From contig NZ_BDDS01000009.1 in assembly GCF_001653135.1 (NCBI RefSeq), forward strand, positions 119,622 through 183,621: 64,000 bases of DNA, given 5' to 3'. Of this stretch, positions 54,215-63,836 are shown in pieces. Positions within the stretch are counted from its first letter, which is position 1. Every line of letters begins with the position of its first letter. The notes beneath the pieces were generated by a model. That model did no database searches. It saw nothing but the letters and a program-made list of their open reading frames with translations, and was not told the origin of the DNA. The translations under genes and the position numbers were made by a program. Source of the DNA: Pseudoalteromonas neustonica (GTDB taxonomy: Bacteria > Pseudomonadota > Gammaproteobacteria > Enterobacterales > Alteromonadaceae).

Positions 54215-55945
54215 TTAGCCCTTAACAGCTTCAATAAGGGCTTTTTTAATATACTCAGCATTAATCGGTTTATATACATGATTATTGACGCCTAATTCGT
54301 AGGTCTTCTCTAAATCAGCGGTTGAGGTATTTGCAGTGACGACAATAATAGGCACTTGCGATTTTAATTCTTGACGAATAACCTTAATCGCCTGAAAACC
54401 ATCCATTACGGGCATATTTAAGTCCATAAAAATTAAATCGTACTGAGATTCAGTTACTTTATCCGTTGCAATTAAACCATTTTCAGCCATGTCATAAGTG
54501 TAATTTAACTCTGCCAAAATACGCCCTAATATCATTGCATTAAGTGGATTATCTTCAACAACTAGGCAATGTAAATTTACTGGTAATTGAGTTTCATCAC
54601 CGGCATTTGCGACTTTAACAGGTAACACCACATGCACTTTTGCACCGTAAGGTTTGTTACTTAAAAATTCGATATCTCCTTGCTGTGCCGAAACTATATT
54701 CTGCACGCGAGAGAGCCCCATTTGCAGGCCTTGAAAGTGATTTTGTTGCGTCTCATTTTGTAAAAAAAACGCTGGTGAATCCCCTAAAAATCCCGTCCCG
54801 GTATCACTTACTGTTAAATGCAGTTGCTGCATTTTATGTATGGATGCAGATACCGTTATATTGCCTTTATCTGTAAATTTAATCGCATTGCTCAGTAACT
54901 CGCCAACCAATTGCTGCAAACGGGGATGATCCAACTCCACATCACAGTCAAGCTCTGGCGATAAATTTATAAATAAAGCGAGTTGCTTTTGTGTGCAAGC
55001 AAATTGATACGAATTAACCACCGACTGTAAGCTATCTAATATATTCGCACGAGACAATTTGAGTTGCCACAAACCTTTATTTATCAACTGGGCTTCATGT
55101 AACTCATCTAACATATTGATAAGGCGATTAGCGCAGTATTGCGCTTGTTGTTTTACAGCCTGTTGCGCTGTGTTAACTTCTAGCTCATCAATTGCATGCA
55201 TCAACCCTTGTAATGGGGTTCTAAATTCATGACTGGTACGCGCAATGAACCGTTCCTTGTTTTGGCTGATTTGTTCTGCATATTTTTTTTGTTGTTGGTA
55301 TTTATTTAATGTTGCGATTATTTGACGTTCCATTGGCTGAAAAATAAATTTCAATTCAATCATCAATAGCAGTAATGTTAGTAGCCAAAAAGAGAGCTCT
55401 AAATAAGATATTAGCGCTACTTTGTGAGTCGTTTGTTGCTCAAACAAAGTAACTGCGTCGTCTAGTTTAGTTAGTAGTAATTCAGCTTCATCAAGGCTAA
55501 AAATATGCAGATTAGCAATATTCGATTCTGACTGTTTTAATATTTGTTGCGCAGTAAGAATATACTGCTCACTTTGTATTGCGAGCATATCAGGCATCGA
55601 AAAATAATGATCTTCCAACTCTGTATTTAGATAAAGATAATGACCTTGCTGATCTTGTTTCGTTAAAAATTGGTGACCTTGTTGAAACTCAGTAACTGCA
55701 TTTTCAAGGGCCTCTTTGTATTTGGGATGCTGTTGTAGCTTATGACTGTCATTTATTATATTGCTATACCAAGCAATTTTTTGTGAGAGCATACGCTGTT
55801 TACCTGCAATGTTAATCACCAGTGATTCATCTTTTTGTATTGCAAATAAATACTGCATCAGCAATGCGGCTGCAGTACTGAGTATAGCTATCGCTAGTAA
55901 TGCCCAGCGGTAACGTGATCGAATATTAGCAATTATCTGTAACAT
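54215..55945 (-). CDS. Hybrid sensor histidine kinase with PilJ/NarX-like sensor
   Basis: A 576-residue protein: membrane helix about 14-34, a periplasmic helical domain containing the ISxKQRMLSQKIAWYS-like segment (NIAGKQRMLSQKIAWYSN near residue 43) found in type IV pilus/NarX/PilJ sensors, second helix about 180-200, HisKA with ARTSHEFRTPLQGLMHA near residue 237, HATPase with GELLSNAIKFTDKGN near residue 345, and a C-terminal receiver (about 455-570) with the phospho-acceptor Asp in LIFMDLNMPVMDGF. No transcription factor lies nearby, so a phosphorelay partner elsewhere is expected. Confidence 0.9.
   Translation of the reverse strand: MLQIIANIRSRYRWALLAIAILSTAAALLMQYLFAIQKDESLVINIAGKQRMLSQKIAWYSNIINDSHKLQQHPKYKEALENAVTEFQQGHQFLTKQDQQGHYLYLNTELEDHYFSMPDMLAIQSEQYILTAQQILKQSESNIANLHIFSLDEAELLLTKLDDAVTLFEQQTTHKVALISYLELSFWLLTLLLLMIELKFIFQPMERQIIATLNKYQQQKKYAEQISQNKERFIARTSHEFRTPLQGLMHAIDELEVNTAQQAVKQQAQYCANRLINMLDELHEAQLINKGLWQLKLSRANILDSLQSVVNSYQFACTQKQLALFINLSPELDCDVELDHPRLQQLVGELLSNAIKFTDKGNITVSASIHKMQQLHLTVSDTGTGFLGDSPAFFLQNETQQNHFQGLQMGLSRVQNIVSAQQGDIEFLSNKPYGAKVHVVLPVKVANAGDETQLPVNLHCLVVEDNPLNAMILGRILAELNYTYDMAENGLIATDKVTESQYDLIFMDLNMPVMDGFQAIKVIRQELKSQVPIIVVTANTSTADLEKTYELGVNNHVYKPINAEYIKKALIEAVKG
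54217..54247 (+). terminator. Terminator of the DUF4097-like gene
   Basis: AGCCCTTA, a 10-base loop and TAAGGGCT with TTTTT downstream. It lies within the last codons of the convergent hybrid kinase gene. Confidence 0.8.
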
Positions 55946-56014
55946 TGCGGGCTCATCTCTTTTTGTCTAAGTGTAGACTACCAATGATAAACAACCACCA
56001 TTTTACTGTGTATT

Positions 56015-56043
56015 GTCACTTTAAAGCCTCCCCTTAAAGTGAC
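56015..56043. terminator. Stem-loop between cti and the hybrid kinase gene
   Basis: GTCACTTTAA and TTAAAGTGAC form a perfect 10-bp stem with a 9-base loop, 15 bases after the cti stop. There is no strong T tract, so termination is uncertain. Confidence 0.5.
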
Positions 56044-56057
56044 GCAAATGTTTTAAA

Positions 56058-58391
56058 TTAGCGGTTCTCTAAACGATTATAATCAAACAGTCCATATTCA
56101 ATCCCTCGATATTGTTTTGCTACTTTGTGCAAAATATCACTGTACAGCCAAAACTCAGGGTTGGTACGACGAATTCCAAACCGGCTTTTTAAAGAGCGAT
56201 AGTCAGCCTCAACTTGCATCATTGGGAGTAACTGCGCAAATTCAGTCACTTGGTCTTGGTTATTCAAATACCAAATTGCTTCAGGGTAATCACCAATAAA
56301 ACCAGGCACAATTGTTATTGTGTCTTCGGCAAATGCACGTTGTCCATCTTCATTCAATAAACTCGATATATTAAAGTGTGCATTGTGGTGAATCAAAGTA
56401 TACGCTTGATGCTCGCCATCTGTTTCTTTTACTAAAACATATGAGACTTGTGGTAATAAATTAATTGCTTTAGCAGGCATTGCGTTCAATTGTTGTAATG
56501 GCTCTGGCACTTGGGTGTAATCAAACCGAGGGCTTAATATTGGCTTTAAGGTACTTTTAATTAGCTTATATAATTCATGTTGTTGATCGTTTGTGTTGTA
56601 CGTAATACCCGTTGGCTGACTAAACTCATCGCCACTTTTAAAGAAGTTAGTTAAACTTGTTGGCGATTTACGATACCAATTAGCTTTTAATTCTTGGCGC
56701 TGTTGTTTAGGTAATAATGCTAGAAAGTTTTGCTCTCCCTCTAGGCGTAAAAAGTCCATATACAAACGAGTAAGCAATTGATGACCAACATTTCCATATA
56801 CATCAAAGCCTGCAACTAACAAGTAGTGAATACGTTCAAATAACGCATAATCAAGCACCCACATTGTTTTTGGTTCTTGCCCTATTAAACCTTTAACGAC
56901 GGTCGCACTATCGAAATGACGAAAAATTGTTAATGCAGCATTGTTATTGGTATTTTCACCACGCCACAGTAGATCGGTCGTTAAATGCTCGCCATTTTTA
57001 AACATTTTATTTGCTAATTTAACCTTTGCTTCTAAGTAAGTACTTTGGCGGTTCGCGTATTTAACCCAACTTGAAATTGGTAATGCATTACTTTCTTCAG
57101 CTGCAGGCAGTGCAAGCGCATCTTCATGCTGTAGCAGCATGTGCCCAACCTCTGGCGTGGCAACTTTATCAGGATCTGCAAACGCGACCCAAAAATGATC
57201 GTTAATAACATTTAACGCTATTTGACCACGACATACAGGCCCTTTAATAAATCCCATTATAATAAGTTCAGCTTCATCAAGCATAAACTGGTATTTAGAT
57301 TTCACAGGCATTAAAGCAAATACTTTAAACGGGTTTGATGCGATCTCAGGTTTATAACTAGGCATTGCTGTTACGGTATAATCAGGTTCAATAAACTGCG
57401 TATATAAACGGGCAAGCTTTGCGTCATCTAATGCTAAAGGTAAATGGGTTTTTGCTAGAATAGTTGATCGCTCGTGCATTAAACGGTAATAAACGCGATC
57501 TACTTTAGGGTCATCGTAGGGGCGACGCGTACTAATCAATTTAATATCTTCACCCGGCGGGGTACTGGAACGCACTAACTTAAAAAAACTTTTATTGTCG
57601 TCTTTACTGAAGTAAATATTTGCTAAATACCAGTGTTCAAAAATATAACGCGCAGTCAGTTGGTACTTTAAACTATCTTGGTTTAAAAACTGTTCCCACC
57701 GTAAAACCTGCGCTAGCGCTACTTTATCCGGCGCTGGGATATGCGCTACTTTTCCGCCTTCTTTTAGCCACTTTTCTAAGTGTTTAAATTCAGTTTGCGT
57801 TATCCCTGGTAATCCATAAGGCATACCAGCATGAGGTTGAGCTTTTGCAAAACGATCAAACTCGCCCATTGTCGTACAGCTCTGTTTGCGATCAAGAGAA
57901 AAATCAAATTCCTTACCTAGTACTCCTTCTTTCGGTAACGGTGAGCTCATTTTTAAAAGCAAACTATTATACAGCACACTCCCCGCTAAGTTGGCTTGCT
58001 CAGTTTGCGCACGCTCGTTCAATACAGGGGTAAAGTTTTTTTCACGCCACTGCTGCGTATCCGTTGCATCAAAAAGCAATCGACTTGGGTTCAAGGCTAA
58101 TAAACGCGTGCCATCGTAAACAAGGTCTTTACTTAAGCCTCTATCAATACCTTCTGGCGATGAAAGTTTTAATTGGCAAGGCGCATCATAACAACCATGG
58201 CACACTACGCAACGCGTATCTAATAATGGTTTTACATGCTGCAGAAATTCAGCTCCGCTGCCTGTGTTATGTGCAACTATTCGTGGTTGAATCTGTTCTT
58301 GGCCAAATATTTCATCGTAATGCGCAGCGCCTAAATAGGCGCAGCCACTCATTACTATTACCAAAAAGCTTACTAATAGAGACTTCTTCAT
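56058..58391 (-). CDS. cti: Fatty acid cis/trans isomerase
   Basis: A 777-residue periplasmic haem protein with an N-terminal signal or lipoprotein-like leader (FLVIVMSGCAYLG) and the cytochrome-c-type site CVVCHGCYDAPC near residue 61 that is typical of Cti. It isomerises cis-unsaturated membrane fatty acids to trans, making membranes more rigid under heat or solvent stress. The length agrees with the Pseudomonas enzyme. The 120-residue gene three bases upstream is likely co-transcribed, and a stem-loop follows. Confidence 0.93.
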   Translation of the reverse strand: MKKSLLVSFLVIVMSGCAYLGAAHYDEIFGQEQIQPRIVAHNTGSGAEFLQHVKPLLDTRCVVCHGCYDAPCQLKLSSPEGIDRGLSKDLVYDGTRLLALNPSRLLFDATDTQQWREKNFTPVLNERAQTEQANLAGSVLYNSLLLKMSSPLPKEGVLGKEFDFSLDRKQSCTTMGEFDRFAKAQPHAGMPYGLPGITQTEFKHLEKWLKEGGKVAHIPAPDKVALAQVLRWEQFLNQDSLKYQLTARYIFEHWYLANIYFSKDDNKSFFKLVRSSTPPGEDIKLISTRRPYDDPKVDRVYYRLMHERSTILAKTHLPLALDDAKLARLYTQFIEPDYTVTAMPSYKPEIASNPFKVFALMPVKSKYQFMLDEAELIIMGFIKGPVCRGQIALNVINDHFWVAFADPDKVATPEVGHMLLQHEDALALPAAEESNALPISSWVKYANRQSTYLEAKVKLANKMFKNGEHLTTDLLWRGENTNNNAALTIFRHFDSATVVKGLIGQEPKTMWVLDYALFERIHYLLVAGFDVYGNVGHQLLTRLYMDFLRLEGEQNFLALLPKQQRQELKANWYRKSPTSLTNFFKSGDEFSQPTGITYNTNDQQHELYKLIKSTLKPILSPRFDYTQVPEPLQQLNAMPAKAINLLPQVSYVLVKETDGEHQAYTLIHHNAHFNISSLLNEDGQRAFAEDTITIVPGFIGDYPEAIWYLNNQDQVTEFAQLLPMMQVEADYRSLKSRFGIRRTNPEFWLYSDILHKVAKQYRGIEYGLFDYNRLENR

Positions 58392-58394
58392 TTT

Positions 58395-58757
58395 TTACTC
58401 GTCCTCATCCCCAAGATCAAACGTCGGCATCATATCCATTTGCGGTGATACAAATGTTTGCCCTGAATCCGTATCAAGCATCGCGCTCAATAGTGGACCG
58501 TGCGTTAACGTTAATTGGGCTTGATGTTCGTGGTTAAGTAAGTCTAAAAATAAAGGCGAGCTTGCCTCTAGTTGATAATCAGTAATGCTAATGCCAATAC
58601 TGCTGTCTTCGCCCGGGTTTTGACACAGCTGGGCTAATACTGTTTCGTCTAATACCACTGTTAACAGTAAGTCGGGGGTTTCTAAATCGCGTGAATTTAA
58701 CGTGTCATCAAAAAGGAATAACGGGAGGGTTAAATTACTGTTTTGCTCAAGTTCCAT
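58395..58757 (-). CDS. Hypothetical acidic protein upstream of cti
   Basis: A 120-residue protein starting MELEQNSNLTLPLFLFDD and ending in an acidic tail (FDLGDEDE). It has no signal peptide, membrane helix or recognisable motif. The stop lies three bases before the cti start and no terminator separates them, so the pair is an operon. It may help Cti expression or regulation, which is context inference only. Confidence 0.75.
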   Translation of the reverse strand: MELEQNSNLTLPLFLFDDTLNSRDLETPDLLLTVVLDETVLAQLCQNPGEDSSIGISITDYQLEASSPLFLDLLNHEHQAQLTLTHGPLLSAMLDTDSGQTFVSPQMDMMPTFDLGDEDE

Positions 58758-58873
58758 GCTCTGCTCTCAAATACTAAAATCGTTGATATGCCAGCATTAT
58801 AGCAAAAATAATTTATTTAAAGTAAAACTGGCTTTCGATTAAGGAGCCAGTTTTATTTGTTATTGCGCGGTGC

Positions 58874-59539
58874 TTACCATGGCAAGGTCTCACCATTTGA
58901 GTGCCAAAAGCCTCCCGTATTCGTTATGTTTAATTCATTAATCCGCAGTATTAAACGCCCTGCTGCATCCTCAGGAGAAATATCACCTGCAAAATTAACC
59001 ATTTGTGTTTGTACAAAACCGGGATGAAATAGCCCAACGGCAATTTGCTTGCCTTTCAATTCATGCGCCAAGCTTACTGATGCAGCATTTAGTGCAGCCT
59101 TTGACATTCGATAACCTATGTAACCACCCGAGCCGTTATCAGCAATTGAGCCCATACGACTGGTTATCATCGCTACTTTTGCATCAACACTAAGGCAGTT
59201 AAGCAACGCATGAGTTACTCTGATTGGTGCAACTGCATTTATCGCTATTTGTTGGTTAATTGTATCAAAATCAATATCAGCTAGAGTTTCATTGTGGAAA
59301 ACACCTGCATTATTTATCAACACATCAACTTTTTGGCCCTCTAGTTGGTTGCCAAGCGTTTCTATATTAGCTGAATTAGCAACATCTATATTACTGATCA
59401 CATTTACACCCAAAGCTTTAAGCTCGGCAGTTGGGCTTCGGACCACGGCTGTTACTGCATACCCGAGTGCCAAATATTGCTGACATAAATTAAGACCTAT
59501 ACCGCGGTTTGCGCCTGTGATTACTACGTGCTTTGTCAT
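58874..59539 (-). CDS. Short-chain dehydrogenase/reductase
   Basis: A 221-residue classical SDR: TGANRGIGLNLC (TGXXXGXG) at the N-terminus, NNAGVF (NAG motif) near residue 80, the catalytic Ser in TSRMGSI and YRMSKAALNAAS with the YXXXK catalytic pair near residue 143. The N-terminal sequence favours NAD. The start at 59539 is chosen because MTKHVVITGANRG is the family start and GGAGCAAACG precedes it, although the frame is open 42 codons further. Substrate unknown. Confidence 0.9.
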   Translation of the reverse strand: MTKHVVITGANRGIGLNLCQQYLALGYAVTAVVRSPTAELKALGVNVISNIDVANSANIETLGNQLEGQKVDVLINNAGVFHNETLADIDFDTINQQIAINAVAPIRVTHALLNCLSVDAKVAMITSRMGSIADNGSGGYIGYRMSKAALNAASVSLAHELKGKQIAVGLFHPGFVQTQMVNFAGDISPEDAAGRLILRINELNITNTGGFWHSNGETLPW

Positions 59540-59593
59540 ACGTTTGCTCCAATAAACAATCAATAGGTAAGACTTTGGGGCAAATATAAATAA

Positions 59594-59615
59594 AAAAAGC
59601 ACCATGGTGCTTTTT
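59594..59615. terminator. Palindromic terminator right of the SDR gene
   Basis: AAAAAGCACCATGGTGCTTTTT is a perfect palindrome flanked by A and T tracts. It lies 55 bases upstream of the SDR start, so it would stop minus-strand transcription coming from the VOC gene and repeat copy C to its right. Confidence 0.75.
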
Positions 59616-59650
59616 AATAAATTAGATGAGGGCCTACTTACCCTGCGGGG

Positions 59651-59955
59651 TTGAAATTTGTTCAATCTAGGGGCGATTTAATCGCGGCGCGAGGTTTGGA
59701 ATCGAGTGAGCTCGATAACTGCTCCTGCGTTATTCTACTGGCTCACATCCATGTCAGAATAAGTAAGAATCGAGCAAAGCTTGTGCGTCCTGCTCACGCC
59801 CCTTACTTACCCCCATGTAGGTAAATAGCCCCGAGTCAGAACCCTTTGGGCAGCGCGTGTTTGGCATTTATGCTGCGTTATCGCCTATTTATGGGAAACA
59901 GCACACCATAGGCGCTGCTTTGCCTAAAAACCAAACACACAGCAGCAAATTTAAC
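59651..59955 (+). repeat. Interspersed repeat family, copy C
   Basis: Matches copy B from TTGAAATTTGTTCAATCTAG through the GCGGCGCGAGGTTT block and the GAACCCTTTGGGCAGCGC-GTTTGGCATTTAT blocks, and shares with copy A the GAGCTCGATAACTGCTCCTGC and CTCACATCC segments. The terminal repeats seen in B are eroded. No ORF. Confidence 0.8.
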
Positions 59956-59980
59956 CTCAAAAGATAAACATACCCTACCT

Positions 59981-60781
59981 TTACTTTATATCATCCGTTG
60001 TGGAGGTAATAATCGAAAACACTGCCCCTTGCGGATCTGTGATCACACTAAACCGACCAACGTCAGGAATATCTGTCGGTGGTACACATATTTCTCCTCC
60101 GAGTTGCTGTGCGTTTAATGCATAGCTATCACAGTCATCTACAGCTAAATAAATCATCCAGTGCGCTGGAATTTCCGCAGGCCATTCGTCTGTCATTTCA
60201 AGCATACCAGCTACAGGCTTACCATCGACTTTAAACAAAGTATAATCCATGTTTTCCATAGGTGTTATTTCACTTTCCCAGCCTAATAATTGACAATAAA
60301 AAGCGCGACTTTTTTCACTATTTCTAGTGGCTAATTCATGCCAATATGGCGTATTTAATTCACCTAATCGCTTACTCCCTTTATGCTGATTACCTTGCCA
60401 AAGAGCAAAAAGCGCACCTCCGGGTTCGTTTAATAGCACCATACGGCCAGCATCCATTACATCATGGGGGCCAGCAATAATTTCTGCACCGAGTAACTTT
60501 GCTTGCTCTGCCACGCTATCAATATTATCGACGGCTATATACGCCAACCAATGGCTTGGTATATCTGATTGGGCTTGATCCACAGGCATTTGGTACATTG
60601 CAGCCACGTCATCACCTTGCTTTTGTAGCATGGTGTAATAAAGATCGTCGCCTATAGGTTGATCATCTGCTCCCCAGCCAAATAGCTCAGTGTAAAATGC
60701 TTTACCGTTCTTCCAATCAGATGTGCACAATTCTGACCAACAGAAAACACCGTGTGGATGGTTTGTTATTTTATCGCTCAT
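59981..60781 (-). CDS. VOC family protein with two glyoxalase-like domains
   Basis: A 266-residue protein made of two related vicinal-oxygen-chelate domains. Each contains a GVFCWSEL or YWHELATR type opening, a PAHWMIYLAVDD or PSHWLAYIAVDN segment and a FSVITDPQGAVF or MVLLNEPGGALF segment with conserved metal-site acidic residues. The 60781 start (MSDKITNHPHG) is chosen over the upstream 60805. Close relatives include ring-cleaving or glyoxalase-like enzymes. The substrate is unknown. It lies on the minus strand between the TonB receptor and repeat copy C. Confidence 0.85.
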   Translation of the reverse strand: MSDKITNHPHGVFCWSELCTSDWKNGKAFYTELFGWGADDQPIGDDLYYTMLQKQGDDVAAMYQMPVDQAQSDIPSHWLAYIAVDNIDSVAEQAKLLGAEIIAGPHDVMDAGRMVLLNEPGGALFALWQGNQHKGSKRLGELNTPYWHELATRNSEKSRAFYCQLLGWESEITPMENMDYTLFKVDGKPVAGMLEMTDEWPAEIPAHWMIYLAVDDCDSYALNAQQLGGEICVPPTDIPDVGRFSVITDPQGAVFSIITSTTDDIK

Positions 60782-60997
60782 TGTTTTCTCACTCGTGTTA
60801 TACATATATTAAAGTTAAAGGAGAAAGCTATATTTGCCAACTTTTTATCACCTTTCCTATTTCGCCACTTTAATAGCCACGACATAAACACACAATTAAT
60901 TATATTAATCACAACAGTTTAGTAAGAAACATTAGAATTAAATTGGTTTCACCTCATTTTCTGCGTAATTCTCGAGATTGATAAAATAAGTAAATGA

Positions 60998-63121
60998 ATG
61001 TATAAATACGAACGATTTTTACTACCTATAACAAATAGCGGAATTATTGTGACCTTTAAATATTATTTACCTTTTCTATTAACGCCTTTAGCTACACTTG
61101 CTAATCCTCAAACAGATATTGAACGGATCACAGTATCAACAACACGTAGTACGGCACCGGTAAGTACCGTTCCTGCTACCATTAATGTTATTAGCAGTGA
61201 AGATATTGCAAAACAACTTGCGCATACCCAAGATTTATCACAAATTCTAGGTAATTTGTTACCTAGTTTTTCACCAAGTCGCCAAAAAATGACTTCTTCT
61301 GGTGAGACATTGCGTGGCCGTGAACCGCTCTACATGATTGATGGCGTACCTCAATCAAACCCGCTAAGAAATGGTTCGCGTGATGGTAATACTATTGATC
61401 CTGCGATGATAGAACGTATTGAGGTGATAAGCGGTGCCAATGCAATTCAAGGTATGGGTGCCAGCGGCGGTATTATTAATATCATTACTAAAACAACTGG
61501 TGAAAATAACCATCATGTGAGCGCAGGCTTTAGCGCGCCAACCGCAGGGGGAAATGATACACAAAGTTATAAAGCGAGTTATATATTTAGCCAAGAAAAA
61601 GATGATCTTAGTATCGTTGCGGGCATTTCAACGCGTAGTACCGGCATGTATCGTGACGGTCACGGTGATTTTGTCGGTGTTGATGGCACGCAAGGTGATA
61701 CTCAAGACTCAACTAGCCTAGATGTGTTTTTTAAAGCTAAATACCAGTTAGATAATGAGCAAAGCATACACGCAATGCTCAACCACTATAAAATTGAAGG
61801 CAAGGGAAATTATGCCGCCATTAAAGGTGATCCCGCTAGCAATCTCCCTACTAGCGCTAAAAAAGGTAATGTTGCGGGTAATACGCCGCGTAACCGTGTA
61901 ACCACAGCCACTGTTGACTATAACCATAATAATTTGGCAAATGGTCAGTTATCTGTCCAAGTGTTTATGCAAGACTTTGCCGCTATGTATGGCGGCGGTA
62001 TTTTTGCGACTTTCCAAGATCCAGATTACATTGGTGAACTTTTTGACCAATCGCAAAATAAATCACAAAAATTTGGTAGCCGATTCACGTATGCTAAAGA
62101 TAATTTAGTTGGCAGCAATTTTGATCTTGTTACTGGCCTTGACTTACTTAACGATGAAACCTATCAGGAGCTGGCACAAACAGGCCGTAATTGGGTACCT
62201 GAAACCAAATTTACTAATGCAGCGCCTTTCGCGCAATTGCGCTTTGATGGATTTGAAGATTGGACCCTTAACCTTGGCGCACGTTACGAATATGGAAAGT
62301 TGAAAATTAATGACTTCACGACCCTAGCCTCATACGGTAGCCAGTTTGTAGAAGGTGGTGACCCTAGTTTTAACGAGTTATTGGGTAACCTTGGTGTGGT
62401 TTATAAAGTTACTGATGATTTACGCCTATACGCCAGTTACAGCGAAGGCTTTAGCATGGCTGATGTAGGGCGAGTACTGCGTAGCATTAGCCAACCTGGT
62501 TTATCTGTAGAAAGTTTTTTAAACCTTGAACCTGTTATTTCCGACAATCGTGAAATTGGTTTTGAATATTCAAATGATTTATTAAACTTCAAAGCCAGCT
62601 ATTTTGAGTCGACCTCTAAATTAGGGGCCCGCTTACAACCTAACGCAGATGGTATTTACAGTGTAAAACGTGAGCGGACTGAAATATCAGGCTTCGAGCT
62701 TAATGCCCAGTACTACTTAAATGACACCACTACATTTGGAACTAGCTTTGCTGATACGCAAGGTAAATATGATGGTGATGGAGATAATAAAGTAGAAAGC
62801 GATTTAGCCGGCAGTAACATTTCACCAACACGTTTAAATTTTTATTGGCAGCAACAATGGTCAAATAATATTGATAGTCGCTTGCAAGTGAGTACCTTAT
62901 TCGATCGTGACTTTAATACCGGCGGTGAGTTTGATGGTTACACAACGCTAGACTTGTCTGTTAACTATCAAACTGAGCAATTCGGCGCATTTAGTGTGGG
63001 TATTGATAACCTTACTGATGAGTTTTATATAACCTATTATGGTCAAACAAATCCATCTGCAACACGTTACTTCTCAGGAACTGGACGTGTTATCAGCGTA
63101 AACTGGCAGCTTGGTTTTTAA
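60998..63121 (+). CDS. TonB-dependent outer membrane receptor
   Basis: A 707-residue receptor: signal peptide, plug domain (about 40-170) with the IERITVST TonB-box-like start and the conserved block IDGVPQSN, PAMIERIEVISGANAIQGMG and GGIINIITK, then a 22-strand barrel ending in a C-terminal aromatic residue (WQLGF). A GTG at 61049 with a nearby GGA would give a shorter protein with a classical signal peptide (MTFKYYLPFLLTPLATLA) and is an equally good start. The plug form suggests a siderophore or haem ligand. No Fur box was recognised upstream. Confidence 0.9.
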   Translation: MYKYERFLLPITNSGIIVTFKYYLPFLLTPLATLANPQTDIERITVSTTRSTAPVSTVPATINVISSEDIAKQLAHTQDLSQILGNLLPSFSPSRQKMTSSGETLRGREPLYMIDGVPQSNPLRNGSRDGNTIDPAMIERIEVISGANAIQGMGASGGIINIITKTTGENNHHVSAGFSAPTAGGNDTQSYKASYIFSQEKDDLSIVAGISTRSTGMYRDGHGDFVGVDGTQGDTQDSTSLDVFFKAKYQLDNEQSIHAMLNHYKIEGKGNYAAIKGDPASNLPTSAKKGNVAGNTPRNRVTTATVDYNHNNLANGQLSVQVFMQDFAAMYGGGIFATFQDPDYIGELFDQSQNKSQKFGSRFTYAKDNLVGSNFDLVTGLDLLNDETYQELAQTGRNWVPETKFTNAAPFAQLRFDGFEDWTLNLGARYEYGKLKINDFTTLASYGSQFVEGGDPSFNELLGNLGVVYKVTDDLRLYASYSEGFSMADVGRVLRSISQPGLSVESFLNLEPVISDNREIGFEYSNDLLNFKASYFESTSKLGARLQPNADGIYSVKRERTEISGFELNAQYYLNDTTTFGTSFADTQGKYDGDGDNKVESDLAGSNISPTRLNFYWQQQWSNNIDSRLQVSTLFDRDFNTGGEFDGYTTLDLSVNYQTEQFGAFSVGIDNLTDEFYITYYGQTNPSATRYFSGTGRVISVNWQLGF

Positions 63122-63145
63122 GCATATACATAACTACTAAATATT

Positions 63146-63172
63146 AAAAAGAGCACTGCGGTGCTCTTTTTT
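63146..63172 (+). terminator. Terminator of the TonB-dependent receptor gene
   Basis: AAAAAGAGCAC, TGCG loop region and GTGCTCTTTTTT form a perfect stem followed by T, about 25 bases after the receptor stop codon. Confidence 0.88.
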
Positions 63173-63189
63173 AATAAATCACAATCTAA

Positions 63190-63399
63190 CACCAATCGGC
63201 TTAAATATTTAACCATTCTAACGGACTAAATAAAGCCCTAAATGCGTTAGTAATTTTTCATGTACGACTGCATGGATGCAGGAGGTAGTGCAATGCAGGA
63301 GCAATTGCCGAGAACAACTACTACATGTCAAAATTTCTGCCTTGTTATCACTGTATTTATCTTTCGCTATAAATGGTCATTAACTTAACACGATTGGTA
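63190..63399. mobile_element. MITE-like element with imperfect terminal inverted repeats
   Basis: Left end ACCAATCGGCTTAAATATTTAACCAT and the reverse complement of the right end (ACCAATCGTGTTAAG-TTAATGACCAT, 63373-63398) share most bases. The 210-base interior has no ORF and contains the direct motif GCATGGATGCAGGAGG. No transposase is nearby, so it is a non-autonomous relic. Confidence 0.65.
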
Positions 63400-63513
63400 T
63401 AAACGCTTTATCTCCCTCGGATTTTGTGAAATTAAACCCAAGCACCCCAGTAATAAAGTTAACGCCGAGCGACTTAAAACTTACCGCTTAAAGCTTACAG
63501 CTCAAATCGCAGG

Positions 63514-63645
63514 CATTAAAAAAGGCCACCGAAGTGACCTTTTTCTAATAATTAACTTTTAAGTTAATTATTACTCTACGATAGTTGCTACAAAGCACCT
63601 ACGTCAAAGGTAATAGCGCCACCTTCACATGACGTAAATCGCAGA
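63514..63645 (-). repeat. Decayed copy 1 of the tuf tail and terminator
   Basis: Repeats the layout of the real tuf end: terminator hairpin (AAAAAAGGCCAC-CGAA-GTGACC with one mismatch), the TTATTACTCTACGATAGTTG block and GCGCCACCTTCAC, but internal sequence is shortened and altered. It lies 132 bases from copy 2 and has no coding capacity. Confidence 0.85.
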
Positions 63646-63779
63646 CATTAAAAAACCCGAGACTATGCTCGGGTTTTTTTTAGCATTAATTAGCTAGGCT
63701 AACTATTACTCTACAGTAGTTGCTACAAAGCACCTACTGTAGAGTAATAGCGCCACCTTCACATAACGTAAATTTCAGG
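63646..63779 (-). repeat. Decayed copy 2 of the tuf tail with a different terminator
   Basis: Same order of blocks (CATTAAAAAA, hairpin, TATTACTCTAC, GCACCTAC, GCGCCACCTTCAC), but the hairpin is CCCGAG-ACTATG-CTCGGG instead of the GGTCAC type, with eight T. Period 134 bases to the true tuf end. Confidence 0.85.
63650..63681. terminator. Strong hairpin in decayed tuf copy 2
   Basis: AAAAAACCCGAG, loop ACTATG and CTCGGGTTTTTTTT, a 6-bp GC stem with A and T tracts on both sides, able to terminate in both directions. Confidence 0.82.
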
Positions 63780-63783
63780 CATT

Positions 63784-63811
63784 AAAAAAGGTCACCGAAG
63801 TGACCTTTTTC
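63784..63811 (-). terminator. Terminator of tuf
   Basis: AAAAAAGGTCAC-CGAA-GTGACCTTTTT is a perfect stem with a CGAA tetraloop, about 25 bases after the tuf stop codon on the minus strand. Confidence 0.88.
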
Positions 63812-63836
63812 TAATAATTAACTTAAACGTTAATTA

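Noticed and set aside
58064..58537. 157-residue plus-strand frame across cti and its neighbour
   Set aside because: It spans the antisense of two real genes and has no family features.
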